A stretch of 64,000 bases of DNA from Janthinobacterium agaricidamnosum (GTDB lineage: Bacteria; Pseudomonadota; Gammaproteobacteria; Burkholderiales; Burkholderiaceae_D), in NCBI RefSeq assembly GCF_003667705.1, contig NZ_CP033019.1, forward strand, positions 806,001-870,000, given 5' to 3'. The stretch's first letter is position 1. Each line of letters begins with the position of its first letter. A program made the position numbers and the translations under genes. The notes under the pieces were generated by a model. That model worked only from the letters and a program-made list of their open reading frames with translations, did no database searches and was not told where the DNA came from. Of this stretch, positions 8,533 to 16,362 are shown piece after piece.

Positions 8533-8631
8533 GCCCCACCCTGTAAGGCGTCACGGGGTGGGCCTACCGGCCCTCTCCAAATTGTCCAACTGCTGCCGCT
8601 GCGCGGCAGCCCCGCGCGCCTGCTGCGCGCG
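8533..8631 (+). terminator. Cluster of GC-rich hairpins after alpA
   Basis: Three adjacent inverted repeats: GGCCCCACCC...GGGTGGGCC (about 8533-8563), CTGCCGC-TGC-GCGGCAG (8592-8608) and GCGCGC-CTGCT-GCGCGC (about 8614-8630). No T-run follows. They may end the recombinase-alpA transcript or continue the hairpin-rich theme of 6.4-7.2 kb. Confidence 0.4.
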
Positions 8632-8717
8632 TCCGTGGTTCTAGTTAGGTATTGACTGAGCATGCTTTTACGGCGGCCAGTGCATCAGTCTGTGTCCAAA
8701 TGGCAGACCTGACCCTG
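8584..8717 (+). repeat. Dispersed repeat, copy A
   Basis: This segment resembles 14756-14877 (copy B). It begins with CCAACTGCTG, shares the exact block GAGCATGCTTTTACGGCG and ends in an exact 24-nt block starting GTGTCCAAATGGCAG. The middle is diverged. Copy A is in the island; copy B lies just outside its right end and overlaps the 3' end of the MFS gene. Confidence 0.7.
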
Positions 8718-8760
8718 GCGGTTCTGGTGATTTCGGAGCCGCCGCTCAGTTGCTCGTAAG

Positions 8761-9129
8761 ATGCTAGATGAGGGCCAGGACCCGCGCATGGAATTCAATG
8801 TAGCTCACATGCGCCCGCCAAAGCCGCTTCGACGAAGCCGCCCGCTCCCTCCAGTCATGAATGTTAGAAAAGTGGAGCGTTGCGCAAGCCATGTCGGCAT
8901 GCAGGCGCTGGCCTTCCCAGCGCTGAGCCGCGTTCCCACCGATGAAAGAGTGCGAATCGACATGCTGGCCATGCTGGAGAAAGTCCAGAAAGAGCGCGCC
9001 GCCGAGGTGATTGACGTGCTGTATGACTACTGCGCCGATATCATCTTCGCCTGCCTTGAGTTGGGTATGGATGAAGATGATTTGATCGAGGCCATGAGGG
9101 ATGCCAGGGTGGCGCAGCGACGGAGATGA
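8761..9129 (+). CDS. Hypothetical island protein
   Basis: An open frame of 122 codons with no family I recognise. The N-terminal third is proline/arginine-rich and may be untranslated; the remainder (from about MNVRKVERCASH, codon 33) predicts as helical with an acidic C-terminal half (VIDVLYDYCADIIFACLELGMDEDDLIEAMRDA split over two helices). No strong ribosome site is seen at either start. It lies alone between alpA and the ImmA gene on the same strand. Coding status is plausible but unproved. Confidence 0.45.
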   Translation: MLDEGQDPRMEFNVAHMRPPKPLRRSRPLPPVMNVRKVERCASHVGMQALAFPALSRVPTDERVRIDMLAMLEKVQKERAAEVIDVLYDYCADIIFACLELGMDEDDLIEAMRDARVAQRRR

Positions 9130-9530
9130 GTGGGCCGTTGCCGTGATATTTCTTAAAAAATGCCAGTGCTTTTTGCCGTAATCTGCCTCGTTGGTAGACT
9201 ATCTTCTAGCTGAAATTCCTTTTGATATATTGTGTTAGGGGAAACGTTGACATTGACAGTGTCTTACGACGATTGAACTGCAGTCGGCAATGGTGCTGGA
9301 TCCGAGGGGTGTCAGATCGTGATAATTAGTGAGTTTTTTTGATGAGAAATTTGCTATTGTTGACGGACATTATTTCGGCGCTACACATTACAGCTGCACG
9401 GGCCGTAGTTGGACCGTTAGTAAGAAGAATTCAAGGCTTGATTGAAGACACTGCATGCTTTCCCGTCGTCTCAGTTTGTCAATGTTCAGTGTATACTGGT
9501 GCTACTCTCTAATGACACAACCAACTTCCC
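9130..9530 (+). other. Non-coding gap before the ImmA/PIN pair
   Basis: AT-richer than the flanks with no credible ORF. A short inverted repeat CAGT-GTAT-ACTG at 9487-9498, 32 nt before the XRE-ImmA start, could be an operator for that gene's own HTH domain. Nothing else is evident. Confidence 0.4.
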
Positions 9531-10709
9531 ATGCTACAGCTTAACCCTGAAATTATGCGATGGGCCAGAGAGACAGCGGGCATGAGTCTAGACAAGGCTG
9601 CGGTCGCACTACACCTTGGAGGTAAGCGCAAGAGTGGGGTGGAAGTCTTATCCTCCTACGAGGACGGCAGCATTGAGCCAACCCGTGCTGTTCTATTAAA
9701 GATGTCAAGGGCCTACAAACGTCCTTTGTTGACATTCTATCTACCGAAGCCGCCGGTTAAGGCAGAGCGTGGTGAAGACTTCAGAACTCTGCCAGATGAT
9801 CGCCGCCTTGAAGATGCCGCCTCAGTCGATGCATTAATTCGCGATGTGCATGTACGTCAAAGACTGGTACGCGCTGCGCTTGATGACTCTGAGGAGGCCC
9901 ATCTGCTTCCGTTCGTAGGATCGCTTCGAATGGAGCAAGGTGTCCCCGCGGTTGCGCAACGCATGCGGGATCTTACCGGATTTAATCTTCAACAGTTCCG
10001 AAAAAGACGGTCGGTGAGTGAAGCCTTTAACTATGCGAGAGCCCTTGTTGAACAGACAGGAATTTTCGTAATGTTGATCGGTAACCTTGGAAGTCATCAT
10101 TCCAATCTTAGTGCTCAAGTGTTTCGGGGGTTTGCACTTTCCGACGAGATCGCGCCGTTCATAATTATCAACGACCAAGATGCCCCATCGGCATGGGCTT
10201 TCACGTTATTGCACGAATTCGCCCATGTTTTGTTGGGGCTCACTGGCATTAGTGGAGGCGGATATGAGCAAAAGGTTGAACGATTTTGTAACGACGTTGC
10301 GAGCCAAGTTCTACTACCTGGAGATGAGTTAAATGCTTGGCGTCCTGTCTACGGAGAACCTAATAGCTTGGTGGCGGAGATCAATAATTTTGCGTCTAGT
10401 AGAAAAATTAGCCGTAGCTTAGTTGCTTATCGTATGTACCTTTCTGGCAGCATAGATGAAGCGACTTGGCAGCTACTCAGTAAGACGTTCCAAGATATGT
10501 GGCTAAAAGAAAAGTCCATCCAGAAAGACAAAGCTCGCGCGTCAGAAAGTGGTCCGTCCTACTACGTCGTAAAACGCCATCGTGTAGGAGGTGCCTTGGT
10601 TGATATGGTGCGTCGAACACTTGCTGAAGGAACGCTTACGCCAACGAAGGCCGGCAAAGTTTTAGGTGTTAAACCAATAAATGTCGAGCCTTTGCTCGCT
10701 AATGCTTGA
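9531..10709 (+). CDS. XRE-type HTH / ImmA-IrrE metallopeptidase fusion
   Basis: A 392-residue protein: N-terminal helix-turn-helix (about 1-65, ARETAGMSLDKAAVAL...VLSSYEDGSIEPTR), then a central linker and the ImmA/IrrE (DUF955) zinc-peptidase domain with HEFAH at 228-232 (LLHEFAHVLLG). Such proteins cleave or sense repressors in mobile elements or act as antitoxins next to PIN toxins. Here a DUF4411 gene starts 14 nt after its stop, so the two form an operon and a probable toxin-antitoxin pair with this as antitoxin and regulator. Codon use is more AT-rich than the chromosome. Confidence 0.87.
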   Translation: MLQLNPEIMRWARETAGMSLDKAAVALHLGGKRKSGVEVLSSYEDGSIEPTRAVLLKMSRAYKRPLLTFYLPKPPVKAERGEDFRTLPDDRRLEDAASVDALIRDVHVRQRLVRAALDDSEEAHLLPFVGSLRMEQGVPAVAQRMRDLTGFNLQQFRKRRSVSEAFNYARALVEQTGIFVMLIGNLGSHHSNLSAQVFRGFALSDEIAPFIIINDQDAPSAWAFTLLHEFAHVLLGLTGISGGGYEQKVERFCNDVASQVLLPGDELNAWRPVYGEPNSLVAEINNFASSRKISRSLVAYRMYLSGSIDEATWQLLSKTFQDMWLKEKSIQKDKARASESGPSYYVVKRHRVGGALVDMVRRTLAEGTLTPTKAGKVLGVKPINVEPLLANA

Positions 10710-10723
10710 TCTTGAGGTAGTCG

Positions 10724-11239
10724 ATGCTCTATCTGCTAGATGCTAACGTTTTGATCACCGCACAGAATCAATATTACGCTGCGGACATGGTGCCGGAATA
10801 TTGGGACTGGCTTATACATATGAGTATGAAGGGTGCTGTCAAAATGCCTTTAGAGACATTTGATGAGGTTGCTGAAGGAGCTAAAGGGCGTAAAGACGCT
10901 CTAAGTGCTTGGATCAGCCAAGCACATGTAGAGAACGCTCTTGTATTAGATGAGGAGGCTGACCCGTCAATTGTGCAGTCTGTTCTCGCTAAGGCCTATG
11001 CTCCAGACCTCAACGATACCGAAGTTGAGCAAATCGGCCAAGATCCCTTTCTAATCGCTTACGCCTACACTGACAGACCCCCAAGATGCGTTGTGTCAAA
11101 TGAAACAGCTAAACCAAAGTCAACTCGCGCGAACCGCAAGGTACCTAACGCTTGCGATGACGTAGGAGTACAGTGTTGTGACACTTTCAGCATGCTCCGC
11201 AGGCTTGGGTTCACAACTGGCTGGCGCAAAGCGGCGTAG
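10724..11239 (+). CDS. DUF4411 (PIN-like) putative ribonuclease toxin
   Basis: A 171-residue protein beginning MLYLLDANVLITAQN, the first acidic motif of PIN-fold nucleases (D6). Further acidic residues follow (DEV..., DPFLIAYAY) and a C-terminal CCDTFSMLRRLGF, consistent with DUF4411. By analogy with VapC-like PIN proteins it may cleave RNA in a metal-dependent way. It is translated right behind the XRE-ImmA gene (14-nt gap), the usual partner order for this family. Toxicity is inferred from family and context only. Confidence 0.83.
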   Translation: MLYLLDANVLITAQNQYYAADMVPEYWDWLIHMSMKGAVKMPLETFDEVAEGAKGRKDALSAWISQAHVENALVLDEEADPSIVQSVLAKAYAPDLNDTEVEQIGQDPFLIAYAYTDRPPRCVVSNETAKPKSTRANRKVPNACDDVGVQCCDTFSMLRRLGFTTGWRKAA

Positions 11240-11368
11240 GTTTCTTTCGAATCATTGCATTAATGCCGCTCCGCTGCAGCAAAGGCTGGGATCATCACCA
11301 ATATCCGTTTCCGGGGAAATTGCAGATCATTTGGTGTGACATAAGGGATATTTTCAGTTTCGTGCTGT

Positions 11369-11653
11369 TCAGGTCCATTGTTTGCTGGCGCGATTAATGT
11401 TTGTCGGATTGTCGGTTGTTGAGGATGGAGTGGCCACAGGTCTGCTGGTCTCGATACATGCTTGCATCCAACGTAGCACCTCGCTTCTGAGCCAGGCAGA
11501 AGAACGTCCCTGCAACTTGATAGGGGCAGGGAAGGTGCCTTCCTTTATCTTCGCATAAACGCTGCTGCGCGACTTGCCGCATGTTGCCAGTACTTCGCCC
11601 ATGCGAGGTTCAACGCGGCGCTCTTTCAGGTATTCGTCTGTCGCTGGTTTCAT
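11369..11653 (-). CDS. AlpA-like DNA-binding regulator
   Basis: A 94-residue protein with an AlpA/MerR-like winged HTH: MGEVLATCGKSRSSVYAKIKEGTFPAPIKLQG...AWLRSEVLRWMQ. It starts at the ATG at 11653, which has AGGGGA 5-10 nt upstream, rather than at the upstream 11764 start. It is one of two AlpA proteins in the island and the only island gene on the minus strand. Its divergent promoter region faces the retron, so it may regulate that side or its own expression; no operator was identified. The C-terminal tail is Thr/Ser/Asn-rich. Confidence 0.8.
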   Translation of the reverse strand: MKPATDEYLKERRVEPRMGEVLATCGKSRSSVYAKIKEGTFPAPIKLQGRSSAWLRSEVLRWMQACIETSRPVATPSSTTDNPTNINRASKQWT

Positions 11654-12367
11654 GGCGTCCCCTTTTGTGAACCAAAAAATGCCAGCGGCAACACCGAGGC
11701 GAATGGCATATGCCGCAGGCCTTGCTCTGCTTCCGATTCGCCCGTCGTGGAAACGCTCTCGCAATCATTATTCCGAAAACACGTATCCAGTATCGAATGC
11801 TTGAATCATTGGTGCAACAAGAATCGGCCTGCCATGCCACTTGGAAATGCGAAGCCATTTGAAATGAAGCGCGTTATTGCGGTGTATTACTCGTACAGCA
11901 GACTATGAAAATTTGTTGTTGACATTGACCAAGATCGGTACATACGCATGTCAAATGTTCCCATTTTGACGCTGTCTATTACCGTTGATCTCCCGTGCTA
12001 GTTTCGACCTACATTCCTACTAAATTCCTGCTAAATCTGCTCTCGTAGCTGCATAAAAATGGTTTGCTCGAAGTGTTACCCGACGATTTAAGGATTCAGT
12101 CGCTGCACAGAGCGGGGCAGGATAGGCGAAGTTAGCTAACCTTCGGTTGGCTAACTTCGCACCTGCTTATTCGCACCTGCGATGCTCAGTGGTCCCCTGG
12201 CTTGTGACGCTAGGTATGGTGTCCCATGAGTGTGGTTATGCACGACCGTGCTTATGCTGGTCACCGAGGGAGCAGTTTCAGCTTAGACCCCGATCCCTGC
12301 GTTTTTTACGAAGAGGGATAAGACTTTACTGTATGAAAGTCAAATTAAAGAAACTGCAAACCTTTCC
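11654..12367 (+). other. Long non-coding region upstream of the retron
   Basis: About 700 nt without a convincing gene. It contains a strong hairpin at 12126-12160 (with outer pairing to 12117 and 12166), a second hairpin at about 12293-12319 (ATCCCT...AGGGAT around CGT...ACG), and a short one around GCACG-AC-CGTGC near 12240. The retron promoter begins at its right edge. The remainder shows no structure I can interpret. Confidence 0.5.
12117..12166 (+). repeat. Long perfect hairpin upstream of the retron
   Basis: Arms 12126-12141 and 12145-12160 pair over 16 bp (one G-T) around loop TTC. GCAGG (12117-12121) and CCTGC (12162-12166) can add five pairs beyond a small internal loop. No T-tract follows. 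It is outside the predicted msr-msd transcript. Confidence 0.7.
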
Positions 12368-12396
12368 TTGACAGCAAGTGTAACAACATTGATAAT
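12368..12396 (+). promoter_or_regulatory. Retron promoter
   Basis: Consensus TTGACA (12368-12373), exactly 17 nt spacer, GATAAT (12391-12396). The expected start, about 6-7 nt downstream, falls at 12402-12403, the first base of the proposed a1 arm. Confidence 0.8.
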
Positions 12397-12401
12397 TAAT
12401 T

Positions 12402-12570
12402 GTTCTTCACGCGAATGTGGTTACGAAAGTATCCGTAACTTAGTCGGGCGGTTAGCCAGACTCTATATGATTGTGGCGACATGAGCCGCAGCGGCATTTT
12501 ACGGCCCTACGCTCGCTCACGCTCGACTCCGATCCGCAAAATGCCGCTGCGGCTTTTCTAGGTGTAGAAC
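12402..12570 (+). ncRNA. Retron msr-msd RNA (predicted)
   Basis: Arms a1 GTTCTTCAC (12402-12410) and a2 GTGTAGAAC (12562-12570) pair at 8 of 9 positions. The base after a1, G12411 in CACGCGA, is in the place of the branching guanosine (compare TTAGCGA in Ec86/Eco1). The msr has two stem-loops: GTTACG/CGTAAC (12420-12439) and AGTC-GGC/GCC-GACT (12442-12462). The msd is a 17-bp perfect hairpin, arms 12484-12500 and 12538-12554, with a 37-nt tip. A strong promoter starts at its 5' end and the effector ATG is 6 nt after a2. Length (169 nt) fits Eco1-type retrons. Prediction is by hand only. Confidence 0.75.
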
Positions 12571-12576
12571 CCATAA

Positions 12577-13539
12577 ATGCAAGAAATTATTGAAGATCCT
12601 CGACAGAATTTGTTAGAAAAAATAAATCTCGAGAAAGCACGAGTAGAGTTTTCTGAATCCCACATTGTTTTACTTTGTGGAGGGAAGGTTCGATTTAAAG
12701 AGCGCCCTGATGATGATGAACCTATCCGATCTTCTTTAAGGCACGCAATAACCCATGCTCCCCCAGAATTTGAAACTTTTCGCCCAGAAGATATAACCGA
12801 CTGGCACGTGGATGGTTTATTCAAAAATCTAATGAACTTTGAGCAAGAGCTCGCTGGAATTTGCTCTTTGGTTGTTATTGCACTTGAGAGTGCTGGTTCT
12901 ATTGCCGAACTAGGTGCGTTCTCACAACTTCCTGACTTAAGTGAAAAAATTGTCGCAATTAAATCGCGAGATTTTGAGACTGATGCTAATTTAGCTTCTT
13001 TTATAAACTTAGGAATATTACGCTTTTTAAGAGAAAATAAAAATTCATCTGTTAGAAATTACCCATGGAACATTTCTGCTCCCCATGCTATAGAAGATGA
13101 AGTAGTAAAAGATGTGTTATTTGATATTTCTGAAATATTGTCGGAAATTCCAAAAACATCAATTTTCAATCCAAATCTTACAACTCATGTTGCTGCTTTA
13201 TTGTGCGAGTTAACGACAATTTTTGCGGCGGTGCGAGAAAGTGAATTTTCGGCCTATTTAGATTTTTTTGATATAAAAATTTCACGTGATGATTTGCGTC
13301 GTAAATTATTTCTTTTAGAAAGATTTGGTCTATTGAAAAAAGAAGTGTATAGCGATTCTACGTTTTTCATGGTAGGTAGAAGCAAATTTCATAGACTTAG
13401 GCTGGCTTCAAAAGATGCAGCTATTCGAATTGATTCCACACGTGTGAATATGGAGTGCTTACAATTCTATAAAACTGATTCTAAACAGAGAAATCGTCAG
13501 CGCGCTATCTCCCAAGCATCCAAGGGAGTACAACGATGA
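12577..13539 (+). CDS. Retron effector: nucleoside deoxyribosyltransferase-like + winged HTH (type II)
   Basis: A 320-residue protein. The N-terminal half (about 28-165) is NDT-like: HIVLLCGG at 29-36 and LESAGSIAELGAFS at 103-116, containing the putative catalytic Glu. The C-terminal half (about 185-300) looks like a winged-helix DNA-binding domain (ISRDDLRRKLFLLERFGLLKK). This NDT-DBD architecture is the type II retron effector, as in Ec86/Eco1, where it is restrained by the RT-msDNA complex and kills the infected cell. It lies between ncRNA and RT as in Eco1. Its stop overlaps the RT start by ATGA, so translation is coupled. Base composition is strongly AT-rich. Confidence 0.88.
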   Translation: MQEIIEDPRQNLLEKINLEKARVEFSESHIVLLCGGKVRFKERPDDDEPIRSSLRHAITHAPPEFETFRPEDITDWHVDGLFKNLMNFEQELAGICSLVVIALESAGSIAELGAFSQLPDLSEKIVAIKSRDFETDANLASFINLGILRFLRENKNSSVRNYPWNISAPHAIEDEVVKDVLFDISEILSEIPKTSIFNPNLTTHVAALLCELTTIFAAVRESEFSAYLDFFDIKISRDDLRRKLFLLERFGLLKKEVYSDSTFFMVGRSKFHRLRLASKDAAIRIDSTRVNMECLQFYKTDSKQRNRQRAISQASKGVQR

Positions 13540-14483
13540 AGTATTCATTACCTCAGTTGCTTCAAGAAAATATAGGACTTCATCCTTCGCAGTTTGAACG
13601 TCTAATTAGACGTGCTCCAGATACCTATAAACATTACACAATAAAAAAGCGCACAGGAGGAGATCGTTGGATCGCTCAGCCTGCAAAAGAAACGAAATAT
13701 ATTCAACATTGGCTAATAGATAATATTTTTTTGAAATTCCCTGTTCATCGCTGTGCAATGGCGTATAAGGCTGGAACAAGTATAGCTATTAACGCCGCAG
13801 CACATTCGAAAAATTCATATCTGGCTAAATTTGACTTTAGTAATTTTTTCAACTCAATAAAATATCATAATGTGAATGATTTTTTGAGTTTGTTATTGGA
13901 GGATAGTTTTTCCCCTGATGATATTGATAATATGGCGAGAGTATCTTGTGTTCGTGAGCCAGATTTTGGTCTATGCCTGAGTGTTGGAGCGCCAAGTTCG
14001 CCCTTGTTATCGAATGCTATTTTGTATGAATTTGATTCTCGCATAGAATATTGGTGTCAAGAACGCTCTATTACATATACTCGATATGCTGACGATTTAA
14101 CTTTTTCGACAAATGAAAAAGGGGCTTGTTCTGAAATCCATAAATTTCTAGTCGATTCTTTAATTGATTTTGATTGTCCAGTGCTTCGATTGAATGATAA
14201 GAAAACTATTCATTCGTCAAAGCGATTCCAGAGGCGAGTGACTGGATTAATTATAAACAATGATGGAATGGTTTCTTTGGGGCGAGGGCGAAAAAGAGAA
14301 ATTTCAGCAATGATACATAAGTTTCGATGTAAAGATTTGGCTGAGAGTGAATCTTATCGTTTGCAGGGGCTTCTTGGTTTTGCTCGTGATGCTGAACCTT
14401 CTTTTGTAGAAAGCATGAATAAAAAATATGGCAATGAAATTTTGTCTTCTATTTATTCTTTGAGGAAGCCAAAGGAGTCATAA
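13536..14483 (+). CDS. Retron reverse transcriptase
   Basis: A 315-residue retron RT. Retron-specific region X NAAAH (86-90), catalytic FDFSNFF (99-105), GAPSSP (151-156), YADD active site (184-187) and retron region Y VTG (235-237, RRVTGLIIN) are all present, so the enzyme should be active. It reverse-transcribes the msd using the 2'-OH of the branch G and stays bound to the msDNA. It is the last gene of the retron operon and overlaps the effector by 4 nt. Length matches Eco1 RT (about 320 residues). Confidence 0.95.
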   Translation: MKYSLPQLLQENIGLHPSQFERLIRRAPDTYKHYTIKKRTGGDRWIAQPAKETKYIQHWLIDNIFLKFPVHRCAMAYKAGTSIAINAAAHSKNSYLAKFDFSNFFNSIKYHNVNDFLSLLLEDSFSPDDIDNMARVSCVREPDFGLCLSVGAPSSPLLSNAILYEFDSRIEYWCQERSITYTRYADDLTFSTNEKGACSEIHKFLVDSLIDFDCPVLRLNDKKTIHSSKRFQRRVTGLIINNDGMVSLGRGRKREISAMIHKFRCKDLAESESYRLQGLLGFARDAEPSFVESMNKKYGNEILSSIYSLRKPKES

Positions 14484-14643
14484 AGTATTTTTAATTAATG
14501 AAATTTCTTGGGATGCAAGAAATTCCTATAGGGATGAAATTAAATTTTTGGCAAGTTATTCTTCGCAAGGGAATGGTTCGGGATATTCTTCAATCTACCA
14601 TTCGTCGAAATTAGCCATTCATGCTGGATGCCAGCCATGATTT

Positions 14644-14656
14644 GAATCCCCCTCTC
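14644..14656 (+). repeat. Putative attR (island right junction)
   Basis: GAATCCCCCTCTC is identical to the tRNA-Ser 3' part at 4639-4651. The following base pattern departs from the tRNA, as expected where the target's original downstream sequence resumes. Confidence 0.72.
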
Positions 14657-14696
14657 AAAAAAGAAAAAGCTACCTTCGGGTAGCTTTTTCTTTTTT
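14657..14696 (+). terminator. Strong terminator, probably the original tRNA-Ser terminator
   Basis: An 18-bp perfect palindrome (arms 14657-14674 and 14679-14696) with a TTCG tetraloop; its 3' arm ends in T6. It directly abuts attR with no gene of its own, which fits a tRNA terminator split from its tRNA by island insertion. Confidence 0.85.
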
Positions 14697-14755
14697 CGTC
14701 TATACGCGGAGAGAAGCACTTCGTTCCTCAGGCGCAGGGCAGTGCGCTTCGAATC

Positions 14756-14877
14756 GACCAACTGCTGTCGCTGCGCTGAAGCCCAGCGCATTAGTGGTTC
14801 TAATCAATTTTGTGAATGAGCATGCTTTTACGGCGCCTAGCGTATCAGTTCGTGTCCAAATGGCAGACCTGACCCTG
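14756..14877 (+). repeat. Dispersed repeat, copy B
   Basis: Counterpart of 8584-8717. Its right part supplies the last 11 codons of the MFS gene (read on the minus strand as QGQVCHLDTN plus stop), implying that the end of that gene has been replaced or that the repeat carries coding remnants. Confidence 0.65.
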
Positions 14878-16299
14878 CGTCCTTCGAAGCATGAGCGACG
14901 CAACTGCCGAGACAACGCTGACGATGCCTGCTATCAAGAATGCGAACCGGTAACCCGCAAGTTCGGCCGCCTGGGGGAGTTGCCCGCTGGCCAATTGCGT
15001 CGCCATTACTGAATGGGCGACGGCACCGAGTACTGCTATGCCCACTGCGCCACCCAGCTGGCGTGCAGTGTTCTGTAGTCCTGCTGCAAGACCCGAGTCT
15101 TTCCGTGGAACGCCTGAAAGAACTGCTTGCGTGGCACTCATCATCACCAAGCCGTTGCCAGCGCCGACCAGCAATGTAGGCAGCAGAAATTCGCTGACCT
15201 GCAATGGGTGAACAGGTAGCCAATTGAGCCAGATCAGGCCTGCTGCCGACACGAGGCTGCCAATGAAGGGCAAATGTTTAAAGCCAGCGTCCCGCAAATA
15301 GCGTGATGCGATCGATGCGATAGCCAGTGCCGAAGCCATTGGCAGTAAAGCCAGTCCGGTGTCGAGCGGACTGCGCCCGTCGATTCGCTGCAGCGCCTGC
15401 GACAGAAAGAACATCGACACCGTGAGAACCGCGCCGAGGCTCAACACCATAGCCATTCCGACCGTTACGTTTCGCAGGCGAAATATTTCGAAATTGATCA
15501 GGGGCTGGGCCGAACGGCGTTCAGCTGCGATGAAGGCGACGAACATGATCAGCGCGGTAGCCAAGGCACTGAGCACGGTACTGGATGTCCAGCCTGCATG
15601 TACCGATTCTGATATCGCATAGAGAAACGAGGCCAACGCCAGGGTGACAGTGGACGCTCCCAGAACATCGAGCTTCGCCCGGGCGTCGTCCGTGAGCTGT
15701 GGTCGCAGACAGCCGGCAACAACCGCAGCCAGGACGATACCGACAGGTATGTTGACGAACATCACCCAGCGCCAGCTGGCTAGGCTCGTCAGCAAGCCGC
15801 CAATGACCACGCCAAAGGCGGAGCCCATCGCAGCGCAGGCCGCCCACAGGCCGATCGCTCGTTCCTGACTCGCCCCCTTGGGATGGGCGGCGACGATGAC
15901 TGCCAGCGGTGAGGTCGCCAGTACCGACGCGCCCAAACCCTGCACTGCGCGCGATGCCAGCAGCATGCTCCCGGAAGTCGCAAAGCCACCTGCCAGGCTG
16001 GCTCCAGTGAACAGCGTCAAACCCCACAACAGAAGGCGCCGGCGCCCATAGATGTCGCTGGCGCGTGCAGCGAGCAACATGAAGCCACCCAGCAACAGCA
16101 GGTAGATGTCGACTACCCACTGCAATTGGACAGGTGACAGACCCAGGTCATCGCGCATCGCCGGTAGCGCGACGTTCACGATGGCACCGTCCACCACGAC
16201 CATGAAGGCACACACGCAGGCGACGAAGGTAGCAATCCAGGTCGATACGCCACTGCGCAGCAGCGGTGGCGGCATCGCCGGTACGGAAGATATAGACAT
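14845..16299 (-). CDS. DHA2-family MFS drug efflux transporter
   Basis: A 484-residue membrane protein with about 14 hydrophobic segments. It opens with WIATFVACVCAFMVVVDGAIVNVALP, the DHA2 motif D1 (LDxTIVNVALP) variant, and has motif A-like ARASDIYGRRRLLLWG. It is likely a proton-coupled exporter of drugs or toxic metabolites (EmrB/QacA group). The ATG at 16299 has AAGG 9-12 nt upstream; the GTG at 16317 is rejected. An AraC-type regulator is transcribed divergently 118 bp away, probably its regulator. The final residues come from a dispersed repeat shared with 8.7 kb, so the native C-terminus may be altered. Confidence 0.88.
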   Translation of the reverse strand: MSISSVPAMPPPLLRSGVSTWIATFVACVCAFMVVVDGAIVNVALPAMRDDLGLSPVQLQWVVDIYLLLLGGFMLLAARASDIYGRRRLLLWGLTLFTGASLAGGFATSGSMLLASRAVQGLGASVLATSPLAVIVAAHPKGASQERAIGLWAACAAMGSAFGVVIGGLLTSLASWRWVMFVNIPVGIVLAAVVAGCLRPQLTDDARAKLDVLGASTVTLALASFLYAISESVHAGWTSSTVLSALATALIMFVAFIAAERRSAQPLINFEIFRLRNVTVGMAMVLSLGAVLTVSMFFLSQALQRIDGRSPLDTGLALLPMASALAIASIASRYLRDAGFKHLPFIGSLVSAAGLIWLNWLPVHPLQVSEFLLPTLLVGAGNGLVMMSATQAVLSGVPRKDSGLAAGLQNTARQLGGAVGIAVLGAVAHSVMATQLASGQLPQAAELAGYRFAFLIAGIVSVVSAVASLMLRRTQGQVCHLDTN

Positions 16300-16362
16300 T
16301 TGTTGACCTTTCAGCACGATGACGGCGGCGACTGCCGCCTAAAAGTTTGGTAGGAGCCAAGT

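Larger units (their letters stand above)
14484..14844 (+). other. Retron-to-MFS gap: island right end
   Basis: No gene. It holds an inverted repeat AATTTCTTG/CAAGAAATT (14502-14524) that may end retron transcription, the putative attR (14644-14656), the displaced terminator (14657-14696), and dispersed repeat copy B from 14756. The switch from AT-rich to GC-rich sequence occurs right after the terminator. Confidence 0.7.

Noticed and set aside
12484..12554. The same 17-bp arms considered as the retron a1/a2 pair
   Set aside because: Only 37 nt lie between them, too little for msr and msd; a shorter pair further out (12402-12410/12562-12570) fits size and position.
12484..12557. 17-bp hairpin plus TTTT read as a simple terminator
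   Set aside because: It lies between a strong promoter and the retron effector, within a1/a2 arms, so msd is the better explanation; a terminator here would silence the operon.
13536..14483. Reverse transcriptase considered as a diversity-generating retroelement with the DUF1566 gene at 25.2 kb as target
   Set aside because: The RT has retron-specific NAAAH and VTG motifs, the genes are 11 kb apart, and no template/variable repeat pair was seen.
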